Below, one piece after another: positions 31,021 to 41,870 of a stretch of DNA of 64,000 bases (positions are counted from its first letter, which is position 1; every line of letters begins with the position of its first letter). The translations under genes and the position numbers were made by a program. The notes below the pieces were generated by a model. The model worked only from the letters and a program-made list of their open reading frames with translations, was not told where the DNA came from and did no database searches. Origin of the DNA: Taudactylus pleione (lineage: Eukaryota > Chordata > Amphibia > Anura > Myobatrachidae); assembly GCA_031769625.1 (NCBI GenBank), contig JAUIMM010000121.1, positions 12,272,001 through 12,336,000 of the forward strand. Direction: 5' to 3'.

Positions 31021-31079
31021 ATATACAGTACTTGCCGTGTGGGTTTATACTATAAACCCACACAGCAAGTACTGTATAT
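31021..31079. repeat. 59-bp near-perfect palindrome
   Basis: Arms of 29 bp around a central C at 31050, with one mismatch ('ttgccgtg' against 'cacagcaa'). It begins 5 bp after the larger palindrome. Confidence 0.95.
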
Positions 31080-31164
31080 AAGCAGCCTTGTGACAACACA
31101 ATTGTGATAAACTGCCAGTTCATTTGTGAGCTGTGACTATTTGGACTCAGGTGTCAGGACTCTG

Positions 31165-32085
31165 AGCCTGATTCACTAAGGATCGCTATTGCAATCGTAG
31201 CTGCGATTACGCACGTAGGTCTGCTGCGAACGGGATCAGTATGATGCGTCCGGAGGTTCAAATCCCGGCGCTGGAAGACCGGCAGTGAAGATCCCGACAG
31301 GTAAGTATTTTAACTATTTACTAACCTACCCCCCCCAACCCTCCCTTAGGGGTGCCTAACCCTAACCTCCCCCCAAGTGCCTAACCCTAACCCCCGCTGT
31401 AAGTGCCTAAACCTAACCTAAGTCTCACGGGGGGGTGCCTAACCCTAACCTCCCCCTGGGTGTACCTAACCCTAACCCCCCATTTCCCTAGCCTAGCCCT
31501 AACAACCCTCCTCGGGGGGTGTCTAACCCTAGCCTCTGGGAGCCCCTAACCTAACACTCCCCCCCCCCCCCGTGGCTGTCCGCACGCAGCTTACGTTCGA
31601 TTGGTGTGCCGGGCGTCAGGCTCCCAGCGTAGATAAAATGACAGGCGTTGGGCTCTCGATGCCTGTCATTAGACCCCTGCCAGGATTAGACAGTCGGGAA
31701 GCTGGCGGTCGGCATTTCGACCATCGGCTTCCTGACTGCATCCCGCTGCGAACATATGCTAATGAATGCAATTGCAAAGCTGTCGCACAGCCAGCATAGA
31801 GACACCCACTACCGCTATCTCACATCCGTAATACCTTGCATTCCTGCGTATACATCGGGAACATCGAGTAACATCGACCCCTCACAATTACTGCAGGTCT
31901 GACCTTACTCAGAAATTGCTAACCTCGTTGTACGCAGTGAGTACTCAATCTGCGTATGCCGTTGCAGTGGCTAATTTATGCACGCCCATGTAATGGCGTT
32001 CAAATGGACAGGCACGTTCTCTGACCACTCCCACGTCACCAGCCCCAAACGCTGACCTCCGTCACTTACTCTGCGATGCTGACAA
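31165..32085 (-). mobile_element. GGGCCTGATTCAG-family MITE, disrupted copy
   Basis: Starts GAGCCTGATTCACTAAGGAT; later parts ('ctgaccttactcagaaattg', 'tggctaatttatgcacgccc') are the reverse complement of 4227-4711 and 38692-39200. An insertion at 31232-31744 splits it and the right end is missing. Confidence 0.75.
31232..31744. mobile_element. GGGATGCAGTCAGG element with 9-bp target duplication
   Basis: GCTGCGAAC is repeated exactly at 31223-31231 and 31745-31753. Ends GGGATCAGTATGATG and, on the other strand, GGGATGCAGTCAGG are loosely inverted. The interior holds a minisatellite of 'gtgcctaaccctaacc' units. Nine-base duplications recall Mutator-like elements, but there is no transposase. 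Confidence 0.75.
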
Positions 32086-32119
32086 AGCAGATTCCGAGAA
32101 GATGACAAAGCAGATTCTA

Positions 32120-33990
32120 TCTTGGTGAGCAAACTTAGATAAAAAAAGAGCAATAAGGATGATTGATAAATTTAAATTACGCAGGTCAGGAGAGACAACC
32201 TACGATCCCAAAATTATGGCGAGAGTTTTAGGACTATTATATAGAACTCTATAACTTACCTCTAACTTCCCAAAACTGTTAGCACAATACAAGTTAGATT
32301 TTGCAAACTGTTATGTTTCATGGATTGGCCAGATTAATGCCATCAAGATGATCCTGTTGCTGCGTTTATTTTATTATTATATCTGTTTCAAATCTTACCG
32401 GTGACAGTTCCCCCATATGTCTTTAAGTTTTTACTCCATATTACTTCACAATTCATATAGTCGAAAAACCGACCTAGGGTAAGACACAAAATTTTACAAA
32501 AAACTATTTCTGGAGATGGTTTGGGAGTCTTAGACTATAAACTTTATTACATAGCGGTTCGACTCGCTCAATGCATTCATTGGAGCCATCCTAAATCTGA
32601 GAGAGTGTGGGTGACAATTCATACAGGAATAGTGCGTATGCATTCCATATCCTCCAAACTATGGCTTCCCAGGTTGAGCCGACCTAAACCATCTTTGCAA
32701 CATCCAGTTATATCTCACATGCTAGATGATACAAGACCCTCCTCCGAGCCCAATAATTCCCTTATTTAATAATCCTTAATTCCATCCAGGGTGCTACCCA
32801 CCGGGGGACGGGGGGGGGGGACCTACTGATATCACCTGTGATCTAGTATTTCCTACATTCACAGACATTCTATTCCATGCAGATACTTGTAACAATGCTT
32901 ACAGCTCCAGCACTTTCACTCTACAGTAAAGTCACGATGACTGACAAACTGTTAACTACATGTGAATCACTGATCTTAAGGGGTACTAGTACTAGGTCTT
33001 ATCTGCACACTATATGCAGAGCTCAACCAATCCGGATCTGAATTTAAAGATCCCCATGAGCTGGCCTGGGAGGCTGATTTAGGGGAAACTTTAGACCCTG
33101 AAGATTGGACGATATACATATGAATGTAGCATCCAGTTTCATCTGTGTCTGTATAAAGGATAATGCTTATACACTTTTCTATAGATGGTATTATGTTCTC
33201 TCCAGTGTAAATAAGATGCCCCCAGTGTTTCTAATTTGTGTTGAAGATTGACTGCCCAGTATTTTCTTTTGGAATGAGATCAGATTTCTAGCTATGTCCA
33301 TTCTAGGGGGTCAATCCAATTAGCTGCGAAGGGTGCGAGTTGCCGTTGCAACGGCGTTAAAACGCCGGCAATGGACCGGCACCTCACACCCTTCGTGGCC
33401 CGCTCTGAGCCCGAATTCGCAAAATTTTGCTCGCAGCCCTATGGGGCTGCGAAAATAAATTTCATGACTCCAGGCTGCCATAAAGTGCAGCCATTGTCGC
33501 TGACTCACGCTGGTGAGATCATCGCGGCTAATAGGATTGACCCCTAGGTTTAGACATACCTTTTAATCCTAAGTATTTCCTCTTACCAATAAATTTTCCG
33601 GATGTCTCCCATCATCAACATAAATTGCTGAGGAATATGACACTTGCAGTCACATGTCGCCTGGATACTGCCTGGAAATCACCTAAAATTCCAACTGTAA
33701 GTGAGATCATAGCCAGGATATGGCACATATACTCTATGTCACCAGCATATTGTGTAACTCGTCCAAGAGTTTTACCAAAACGTAGTAAATGTTGGACTTC
33801 ACACTTTCCTGTGCCCTCTGCGTCTAGCTGACTTTTCATCCTAGATTTTCTGTTTCCAGATACGGACCTGTTCCTATGTAAGATCATCTGTACACTATGC
33901 AAGATGTCTGGGATGGGTCCAGCCCCATTCCCCCCTTTCCTTTCTTTTTCTCTCCTTGTCCAGACTATTCCTCTTACAAGGATGACCACT
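32120..33990 (+). pseudogene. L1-type LINE ORF2, C-terminal half, decayed
   Basis: Blocks after the RT domain are readable across frames: WIGQINAIKMILL (about 32312), GLGVLDYKLYYIAVRLAQCI (32519-32578), PPVFLICVED (about 33219), and LLRNMTLAVTCRLDTAWKSP (33625-33684), all in the order found in L1-superfamily ORF2. Many stops and frame changes exist. The RT catalytic region and ORF1 are absent, as in a 5'-truncated insertion. A MITE at 33307-33544 splits it. A pyrimidine-rich 3' UTR seems to run to about 34030. Confidence 0.8.
33307..33544. mobile_element. Harbinger-like MITE inserted in the L1 remnant
   Basis: TAG flanks both sides (33304-33306, 33545-33547). Ends are GGGGTCAATCCAATTAGC and GCTAATAGGATTGACCCC. 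The L1 frame resumes after it. Confidence 0.9.
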
Positions 33991-34041
33991 CCGTTCTTTC
34001 CTTTTAATCTTCTTGGTTACTTTTTCTCTTCTTTTCTCTTT

Positions 34042-34216
34042 GGGGTATATATAGTAAAGTGAGAGTTTTTAGTAGTGGAGATGTTGCCCATCGCAACCAA
34101 TCTGATTCTACTTAACATTTAAATAGCACCTTCTAGAAGATAATATCTAGAATCTGATTGGTTGCTATGGGCAATATCTCCACTTCTAAAAACTCTCATT
34201 TTAGTAAATTTACCCC
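34042..34216. mobile_element. Foldback MITE (GGGGTATATTTACTAAAGTG family), copy 4
   Basis: Same arms as copies 1-3, with 'ctagaatctgattggttgct' on the right arm. No clear target duplication. Confidence 0.9.
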
Positions 34217-34530
34217 TCTGTCTACACAAGAAATATATCTGGATGAATCTAACTACAGTACGTGATGTAATTTCTCCCGTCGCAAGCCATCTAATTATGC
34301 TTTTTTATTATGTACTCTTTGCGATATTATTATATCTTTTGCTTATTATGGACCTCTGTGTAGGTCATTTACATATTGCCTCTCATCCATTGAATGCAAT
34401 TGCATTTAAAAAAAAAACCAATAAGATAACTGTACAACAATCCAAACACCATGGTGGCATTGAACTATTCAATCTATCTCTTTATAACCAGGCAGCTCAG
34501 TCATTGGGCCGAAAATATTAGTGTCTGTGC

Positions 34531-34812
34531 TAGAGATGTGCTGTTCGGTTCTCAAGAAATCCGAATCCACCCAAATTTCGTGAATCCAGATAAATCCGAG
34601 TCACAGTTCTCATCTCCTGAGTCATGGTTCTGATCTTTTCGTTGTTCGTATTTTGGACTTTAAATCCGAATTTCGGGTTTTGGATTGCACAAATTACATG
34701 ATTTTAGCTGTTATTTTTAAACTTTTTTTTCTATTTTTTTTTTTTTTTTAAAAACCCAGATCCAAAACCAAAACACTAAGATAAATCCAGATCCAAAACC
34801 AAAACATCTCTA
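34531..34812. mobile_element. Non-autonomous hAT element (TAGAGATGTGC ends)
   Basis: Flanks GTCTGTGC (34523-34530) and GTCTGTCC (34813-34820) match at 7 of 8 positions. Ends TAGAGATGTGC and, on the other strand, TAGAGATGTTTTGG. The interior has the CCAGATCCAAAACC motifs also seen in 1-241 and 59665 on, so it belongs to the same broad hAT group. Confidence 0.85.
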
Positions 34813-34820
34813 GTCTGTCC

Positions 34821-36092
34821 TAAATACCTCCTTGGAGAAGGACTTTATTCTGGAGGTGCAGCTTTTGGCCTCCTGTATATCCTTTATTGAGAAATTCTGC
34901 AGCATATTGCGCACAAACCACTTATATCTGTATGGCAGAAGTATTATGTTGATATGTTAACATGGACTAAACCCTTATTATTCCTTTTATCTCCCCTTAT
35001 TTGGTACTTTGTGTATTTTGTTAGAGGCAGGACGTGGTTGAATTGGGTAGGCTACTGTAGTTCCTTGACTCTTCTACTAAAAGCCTTTCCGGGGCTGGCT
35101 GGAGAGATGTGATATTATTGACCATTTTCAAATGGACTTTCTTCCAGCTCAACATTATGTGAGCCATGTGGACCACTTTTATTGTTATATGACTGGAATC
35201 ATCCCCTTGGCTCTTTACTTTCACCCCACCCCCTGGCCATAAAGCTATACCCTTTTGAAGACCTCATATGATTATAAAGAACTACGTGTGCGGCTCTGCA
35301 TTTCCTTCCATCTCTGAATCAGGCTCAGTGTTATAAAAAGCTTATCACAAAAATAGTGACACATGAAGACAGTCCTAATTCCCCTAATTCTCGTGATTAT
35401 GTTAAACCATAAGGGGTCTATTCAGGAATAGGTCCCTAAATGAGGCTAAAAGGAGCGCTATCAGAGAAAAGCAAAAAGATTTAATGAACGGAGTGGTTCT
35501 ACCTTGGTTGGGGATGGACTTTGATGTGAGCGTTACATTTCTGCTCAGTGCATCTCAGCAGAGTTGTCTGCCACTCATTGCATCTGAAGCATTTTGCAGT
35601 GCGCATACCACATGCTTCATAAATCAGACAGTACTTACAGGTTATTAATGTCTCATCTTGCTGCTAGGGATACACTGTATATGATTATATATAACCTTGA
35701 ATCGGGTCCTTGCTCATCTACATTTTCTTATATACATGATCAAGGTCACTTTTACTCCCTTGTGAATAGAATATGTAGTTTGCGACCTTTATCAGTACAG
35801 CTATAATATACTGGGCACAGCTGCAGGCTATCACAAGCGCTGACCTTGGAGCATCAGCGCTTTCTGTATTTCAAGTAAAATAAGTCTCTTACTGAGTAGC
35901 AAATCCCAGTATTCACATTTTATTCATGTGTGTTTCTTTTATACATATCAGGGTTATATTAAATCTCTCTCTCTCTCTCTGCAGAGAAGGGCCCCTTCTT
36001 TGCAAAGGTGATCCTGTCCCACCAACCTCCATCCCCCATAGAGGCGCCTGGAGCACGTGCATTCTACGGCATACCTTCACCCCAATCCTGAA
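34821..36092. other. No gene recognised
   Basis: A (CT)n tract lies at about 35967-35981. Otherwise single-copy-looking DNA within this window. Confidence 0.35.
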
Positions 36093-36479
36093 GGCTTGTT
36101 TCACATCTGCCGGATTTGGCCAGCGGCATGAAACAGGCGGTAGCTGGCCGGGTTTTTCCAGGCCCTCAGTGCCTTTCACGAGCCGCTTTTAATGTTTTTT
36201 TTTTTTTCTAACTATTGGGCATGAGCAGCAGCAGCTGCTGTACAAACCTGGCCAGCACAAGCCAATGTGTGTGAAAGGAAACATTGTGTCCTATACACCA
36301 CTGGCGTGCAGGGACGGTACGGGTACGGCACAGCAGCCGTCCTTCCAGTGGATATTCCCAGCTGTAACACGGCAACTGTGCCGTGCCCGGGCCGTGTGAA
36401 TTTATCTATTTTTAATACCCGCCAAAAAAACGGGCGGCTTTAAGCCACCTGGTCAAAACCAGCAAGTGTGAAACTAGCC
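36093..36479. mobile_element. MITE with GGCTTGTTTCACA ends
   Basis: GAA flanks both sides (36090-36092, 36480-36482). Ends GGCTTGTTTCACATC and, on the other strand, GGCTAGTTTCACACTTGC. The interior has short inverted motifs ('acggcacag', 'ctgtgccgt'). Harbinger-like by the 3-bp duplication. Confidence 0.8.
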
Positions 36480-36840
36480 GAAGTGGGCATGTCCAGCAAA
36501 TAAAATGATTATACGCATGGAGTTGTCTAGGCAGGTGGAAGCTGTGAAGGAAAGGGCAGAGAGGAGGACTAGAGGATGGGTCAAGGGGTGAAGGAAGAGT
36601 TGGGCCCAGGGGAAAGGATTGCTCACTCACTCAGTGTGACTGTGATCCATTCTGAGCAGCAGTGCCAATGTCGGCTCACTAAGAGACGGTGATGGTTATA
36701 TGCTGCTGACATGTCATGTTGTCTGGGGGGTAGCTGGCTATGGCTGAATCCAAGTTCTGACACACAAGCTACCAGGGTATGGGTGACTATCCAGTGGAAG
36801 GGACCAGTCAAGTTGAAGCAAATGAACAGAGAGGCTAGGG
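36480..36840. other. No gene recognised
   Basis: Short interval between two elements with no motif; includes the 8-bp flank of the next hAT element. Confidence 0.35.
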
Positions 36841-37663
36841 CAGGGGTAAGCAAATATTTCAGCTTGGGGGCCACTTAACACTACTCAGGAGGCCGCACTC
36901 AAAATGAGTTGGGACGGAGATGGGACGTCTGTTTCAGACGGCTCTTTTGCACCCAACATAAGGCTGGTGACGGCGGCAGATGTAAGAAAAGTGGGTGGGA
37001 TAGGCTTCCACATGATATTTAGTATAAACGGACACGGGTGCATTCTCATATTACCATAATTTAGTAAGTGGGCAGCCGCAGCAAGGCGCAAATGAGGCCA
37101 ACCCAGAATAAGCCACTTTATATTTATACACTAGTTATTTTCTGATCTAACCCAAAACACCCCCCTACCCTCACCCACCACTACACATGCCACTGGAAAT
37201 CTGTAACAAAGTTTAATGTTTCAGTTCTAAATAATAGTGCCTAATTGCTTACCTCTATAGGGGATTTAAAGGCTGCGTAACTGTTTAAAAATCTTTCTGC
37301 TGTCACTCAGTACTGCTCTGCTGATTCTGCTAGGGAACTTCCAGGGCAGTCAGATCAGGTGCTCATGCCTCACACAGACCTATCAGAGCACCCTGCTCTG
37401 ATAGGTCGGGGGAGCCAGGAGTGTGCACGTGCACCCAGCTGCAAGTGGCTGTCAGCAGTTAGTGATGACAGCCGCGCTGCACCACAGAACTGCCCGTGTG
37501 TATGTACCTGGGAGCATATAGATGCACCCAGCTGCATGTGGCTGTTCAATTACAATTGGCTAGTCGGTCCACTTGTCATTGTGCAGTGGTAGGAGGCAGC
37601 AAGCTGGGCAGGATTACCTCGTGGGCCAGATACGGCACGTGGGCCATATTTTGCCCTTCCTTA
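36841..37663. mobile_element. Non-autonomous hAT element, about 823 bp
   Basis: Flanks GGCTAGGG (36833-36840) and GGCCAGGG (37664-37671) match at 7 of 8. The left end CAGGGGTAAGCAAATATTTC pairs with the right-end reverse complement AAGGAAGGGCAAAATATGG. 'gggggccacttaa' on the left and 'gtgggccatatttt' on the right follow the same inverted theme. No transposase. Confidence 0.7.
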
Positions 37664-37671
37664 GGCCAGGG

Positions 37672-38084
37672 GGACCAAGCCAGGGGAAGGCAGGACAGAG
37701 CAGAAGTGAGGAGGGATGAAAGAGGGACGAAGTTGGGGGATGTTGGACAAAGCAGAGGAGGCTGGTGGACAGTGAACTCTGGACACCAATGGGGACATCT
37801 CTGCTATGTACTGCTGGGGATTGGAAAATTATCCCCTGTGGTAAGTGGTGGCCAGAAAAAAAAAAGAATGCAACCCGGACAGAGCCCTCGGCCGAAGCAG
37901 GCTCCTGGACCACGAGCTCAATCGGCTACACTCCTGGCCACATGCCCTATAGATCCACAACTGGGTTAAAAAATAGCTACGTAATATAACAAAAAGAGTG
38001 GCTGCACAGTGGAACCTGTTTTTTTGCATCTATTAATGATCAAATAGGTTTTGCTTCATATCACCCTATTAAATGACAAATATT
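37672..38084. other. No gene recognised
   Basis: Overlapping frames on both strands reflect low stop density in purine-rich sequence (37670-37780). Confidence 0.35.
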
Positions 38085-38645
38085 GGGCCTGCTTCAGGAG
38101 TGTACGCATTCTCGAGTGGAGCGATTTTTAGCTTCTGCGCATACATCTAAGTCACACCGCACATATGTCCCAATTGTGTTCATACAGAGTTGCAGTACTA
38201 ATTTCAGGAGCACTCAAGGGGAAGTACATTGTATATGTATTGGGCGTTTTCAGGGTGGTGGCAGGGAGGTGTCTTAATGCAATAATGGAGATGGTCTGTC
38301 TGATGGGTATGCTATGGGAGTGTTGTGGGCATGTAGGTGAAAATGGTGCATACATAGGCGTTTGTCTGCCCACATAGGAGGCCATACACGGATGGAGAAA
38401 CTGCACCTGCCATAGGGCTGGAGCAAGTTTTGATGGAGCAATCGATGGTGGCTTCTAAGGATGCACCAATCTGTATTATAGCATGTATGGACGCTGAAAG
38501 TGGGTTTCTCAGTCCTTGCACATTCGGACACACGGAATGTACACAAGGGAAGGACTTTTTAGAACCATTTACATAAAGTCGCAGTCGGGTGTCCACCAAT
38601 AGATGCAGCTGCGAGCGCTTCTGCGTCCATCTCCGAATCAGGCCC
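38085..38645 (+). mobile_element. GGGCCTGATTCAG-family MITE: single-copy ancestor of the satellite
   Basis: Ends GGGCCTGCTTCAGGAG and, on the other strand, GGGCCTGATTCGGAGATGG. The flanking triplets (ATT, ATA) differ at one base. The segment 38495-38560 on the minus strand ('agtccttcccttgtgtac', 'gaatgtgcaagg', 'aacccacttt') aligns along its length with one 77-bp satellite unit, but is present once here. Confidence 0.85.
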
Positions 38646-38691
38646 ATAGTGTATCCCTAGGACACAAAATGAATATGTGAAGATTAATTAA

Positions 38692-39200
38692 GGGCCTGAT
38701 TCAGCAAGGAACGCAACTGCTAATACGCACGCAATCGGCCAATTGTTGCGTACTGCACATGCATATTCATCACAGTGTGCGTGCGCGAACCAGCCACTGT
38801 GATCAGGAACGCGATCGCAGCAGCTATGCACACCCATTGCAGAGTGACAGGAAGTGCTGTTTGTGGTCAGCCAAAAGCAGGCGTGCCAGTGCGTTTGAAC
38901 GCCATTGCTTGGGATGGGTGTGCATAAATTATCCACTGCGATGCCCTACGCAGTCTGAGCCCTGATAGTGTGTGCTGATGTTAGCAATTTCTGAGTAAGG
39001 TCAGGGCTTGTGCAAGTGTGCGTGAGGCTACGATGGTGCTCGATTGTACCGATGGTTTTGCAGCCTTGCTAAACATTACGGATGTGTGTAAGGTAAAGTG
39101 GGCGTCCTTATGTAGTGCTGTGGCAGCATTGCGATCTCAATGAATTAGCATATTATCACAGTTGAACTGCGTGCGTAATCGCTATTGCATTCACAGTTGC
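38692..39200 (+). mobile_element. GGGCCTGATTCAG-family MITE, second subfamily
   Basis: Starts GGGCCTGATTCAGCAAGGAA after TAA and matches 4227-4711 closely. The end at about 39200 ('gtaatcgctattgcattcac') lacks the last bases of the expected inverted terminus. Confidence 0.82.
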
Positions 39201-39705
39201 CAGAGCACAAAGGGAAAAAGAAAGCAGCCAAGTTCAAGGAGCGCAGTAAGCATGAGACCACCAATTTCTCCATCTCTTTACTGAACTTCAAACAGGCTCT
39301 CAAACCCCACTTCTTCATCAAAGCCATCCACTCTCATCCTATCCCACTGCTCCTTTCTCCTCCCTCACTGTCTATCCCATCTGTGTCACCCCTGTTTGTC
39401 TGCCCCTCACCTTTAGAATGTAAGCTCTCATGAGCACAGCCCTCTTCCCTCATGTGCTTTTCCTTTCCCTTATTTATACTATCATATATTACAATGGCAC
39501 TTAATCCTTGAATGGTGCCTACCTGATGCTTATTTGAGTATTGTGAACGAGGATGCAATGTTTATAAACCATGTACTTGTCCTGCAATATTTTGTACTGT
39601 AAATCACTGTTTTGTTGTGTTGCTTATTTGTAAGGGGCTGTGGACCCATTGTGGTGCCATAAAAAGGATAATATTAATAATAATAATAATAATAATGTGA
39701 ACTAG
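39201..39705 (+). mobile_element. LINE 3' end with (TAA)n tail
   Basis: A frame reading NFKQALKPHFFIKAIHS (39285-39335) resembles the C-terminus of CR1/L2-type ORFs. It is followed by 'gtaagctctcatgagca', 'ggtgccataaaaaggataat' and an (ATA/TAA)n tail at 39668-39705. Truncated at the 5' end. Confidence 0.6.
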
Positions 39706-40501
39706 GTGCACTGTGGTATAATGTGAGAGGTGTCTCTCTAGAAGCATTGGAAACCCTTTAAAATGTTGCTATGGGCCCAGAAAGTTCTAGTTGCACCACT
39801 GGTCCCCAATATGACAGCTGGCAATGTAGCCTCAGAGTTAAAAATAGTCCTTCCTGGCCCCAAATACAGCAATCAGATAAAGTCCCTGAATCAATTATCC
39901 CTATAATGAAATTTACAAGCTTTAGCTATAGATACAGTACAATCACTTAGAAGAAAGACTTCCATTCCATTTGTACATTATGTTAGGGAACTTTTATGTG
40001 ATTTTCCTCTAAGGAACATCACATTAAATACTATGCTTCCATCCACAAATCATGATACCTTGTTCAATATATATCTCATTATATAAAAAGTTAATTGGAC
40101 AAATCTTTCATTGACCTTAGATAGACAAGAGGGAAAAGTGGAGATCAGGTGAGTGGTTTGTGTTGGTAGTTGTATGTCCCGCATATCCCTTATCTAGACA
40201 CTGTACAAGCCTGTACTTTAATATATATGTTGCCTCATTATTAACAAAGGCTTGTGATGTCCTACATAGTTTAGTGCCATCAGCAAATATGCAAGGTCAT
40301 TAATTGAATGAAAATAAGAAGTCCCAATACAGATCCCTGTGGTGCCCCACTATGAATAAACTAAGAATAGTCTGAATGTGTTTCTTTTATAATTACCCTC
40401 CCTATTCTATCCTTCAACCAGTTTCGTACATATGTTTCCCATAAACCTAGTGGGGATGTAGTTTAAATCCTGGCTGATGGGATGCCGGCGCTCAGAACTA
40501 T
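39706..40501. other. No intact gene; possible retroelement debris
   Basis: About 40310-40350 ('acagatccctgtggtgcccc') looks like a decayed retroelement piece. At 40473-40498 there is a short fragment with the end GGGATGCCGGCGCTCAGAA, as at 46954. Confidence 0.35.
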
Positions 40502-41050
40502 GGCCCTCATTCAGAGCCGTACGCTCTGAGCAGAGCGCACGCTTTGAATGAGGGCCGGGCTCCATTTTCATGGAGCGTCCTCCTGGACGCTCGTATAGCT
40601 GTGGGTCACCACCCACAGGCTATACGAGCGTGCATTGTGATGGTCGCGATGGTCGAGACCATCGCGACCATCGAATTTGCGAGCCGGAGCCTGCGGTTGA
40701 GGTTTTCAACCGCAAGCTCCGGAGTGATTTTGGCTCTATCAGAGCCAAAATCACTCCCACTGACATCACTAGTGATGTCAGTGGGCCGGCTTCTGACGGG
40801 AGGCGTTCCCGTGGGAACGCCCCCGTCAGGGAGGCACGCCCCCGGCACGCCCACCAAAGGGGGCGTGCTGTCAATCAACATTGACAGCACGCCCCCTTTG
40901 ATCGGACACAACGAGCGAAGGACTTTTCTTCGCTCGTCGCTTCTGGCGCATGCGCACGACGGAGCTCCCTCCGTCGTGCGCATGCTCAGTCCATAACATC
41001 GACCCACTTGCGAGCGGACAGCCGCTCGCGAGTGGGTCTGAATCAGGCCC
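40502..41050. mobile_element. Hairpin-chain MITE, copy 3 (549 bp)
   Basis: TAT flanks both sides (40499-40501, 41051-41053). Same length and same series of hairpins as 9998-10546, with only a handful of substitutions (for example 'cgctttgaatg' at 40541 against 'cgctctgaatg'). No coding potential. Confidence 0.95.
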
Positions 41051-41220
41051 TATATGTCAGATTAGCATTTCACAGGATTCCTTCAAATATTTCAAATCAG
41101 GTTCAGTGTTAGTAGTTGGACGAATTCCTAATTCCTATTTTATTACCTTTTTAAAGATTGTCTCATCTACTTTCCGTCAGTCTTGAGGCACTCACTTGTG
41201 TATCAGAGAGTCCATAAGTG

Positions 41221-41390
41221 GGGTCTATGTACTAAGCCTTGGAGAGAGAGAAAGTGGATGGAGATAAAGTACCAACCAATCAGTTCCTGTCATTTTACAG
41301 GTTGAGTTTGACAAATGACAGTTAGGAGTGATTGGTTGGTACTTTATCTCCATCCACTTTATCTCTCTCCAAGGCTTAGTACATAGACCC
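41221..41390. mobile_element. 170-bp foldback MITE (GGGTCTATGTACTAAGCC)
   Basis: Left arm 'gggtctatgtactaagcctt' pairs with right arm 'aaggcttagtacatagaccc', and pairing continues with 'gataaagtaccaaccaatca' against 'tgattggttggtactttatc'. The target duplication is unclear. Confidence 0.9.
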
Positions 41391-41454
41391 TTATGTTCCA
41401 TTACTGCATATGAGTTGCTGCCATCTTCACCATGTTCTTTAGACATTCATCATG

Positions 41455-41870
41455 TTTGTAACATGGTCACAATGTCAGCGTTGACCATGTCGACAGTCAT
41501 CATGTAGACAGTGATGAAATGTCGACATTTCTTACTTGGTGGCCCAGCGGTGACTTATTGCTCCCAACAGGTGCAACGGCGTCTTCCTGGTCCCGATGGT
41601 CATGTGACTATGACTTCAGGGTCAGTCCTCCGATCCTCCGGCATTTGGACGAGTATTTCTCCCCTAACCTTTACTCCACCATCCATTGCCCAACCCTACC
41701 CCCCACATAGCCTAAGCCTGACCTTTCCCTGCAGCCTAACCCTAATGTCAACATTCTGACAATGTCGAAATTTCACCTGTCAACTTTCTGAGAATGTCGA
41801 TACGTTGCCTTTCAACATTTTAACAATGTCAACAATATAACTGTCGACATTGTGATTGTTGACCTTTTGA
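41455..41870. repeat. Repeat with recurring ATGTCGACAT-type motifs
   Basis: Motifs such as 'aatgtcgacattt', 'ccatgtcgacagtcat' and 'ctgtcgacattg' recur at both ends, around an interior with 'cctaaccctaatg'. Probably a non-autonomous element with short-motif ends. Confidence 0.6.

Noticed and set aside
31314..31570. Interstitial telomere
   Set aside because: CCTAACCCTAACC occurs but within longer non-telomeric units and inside a mobile element.
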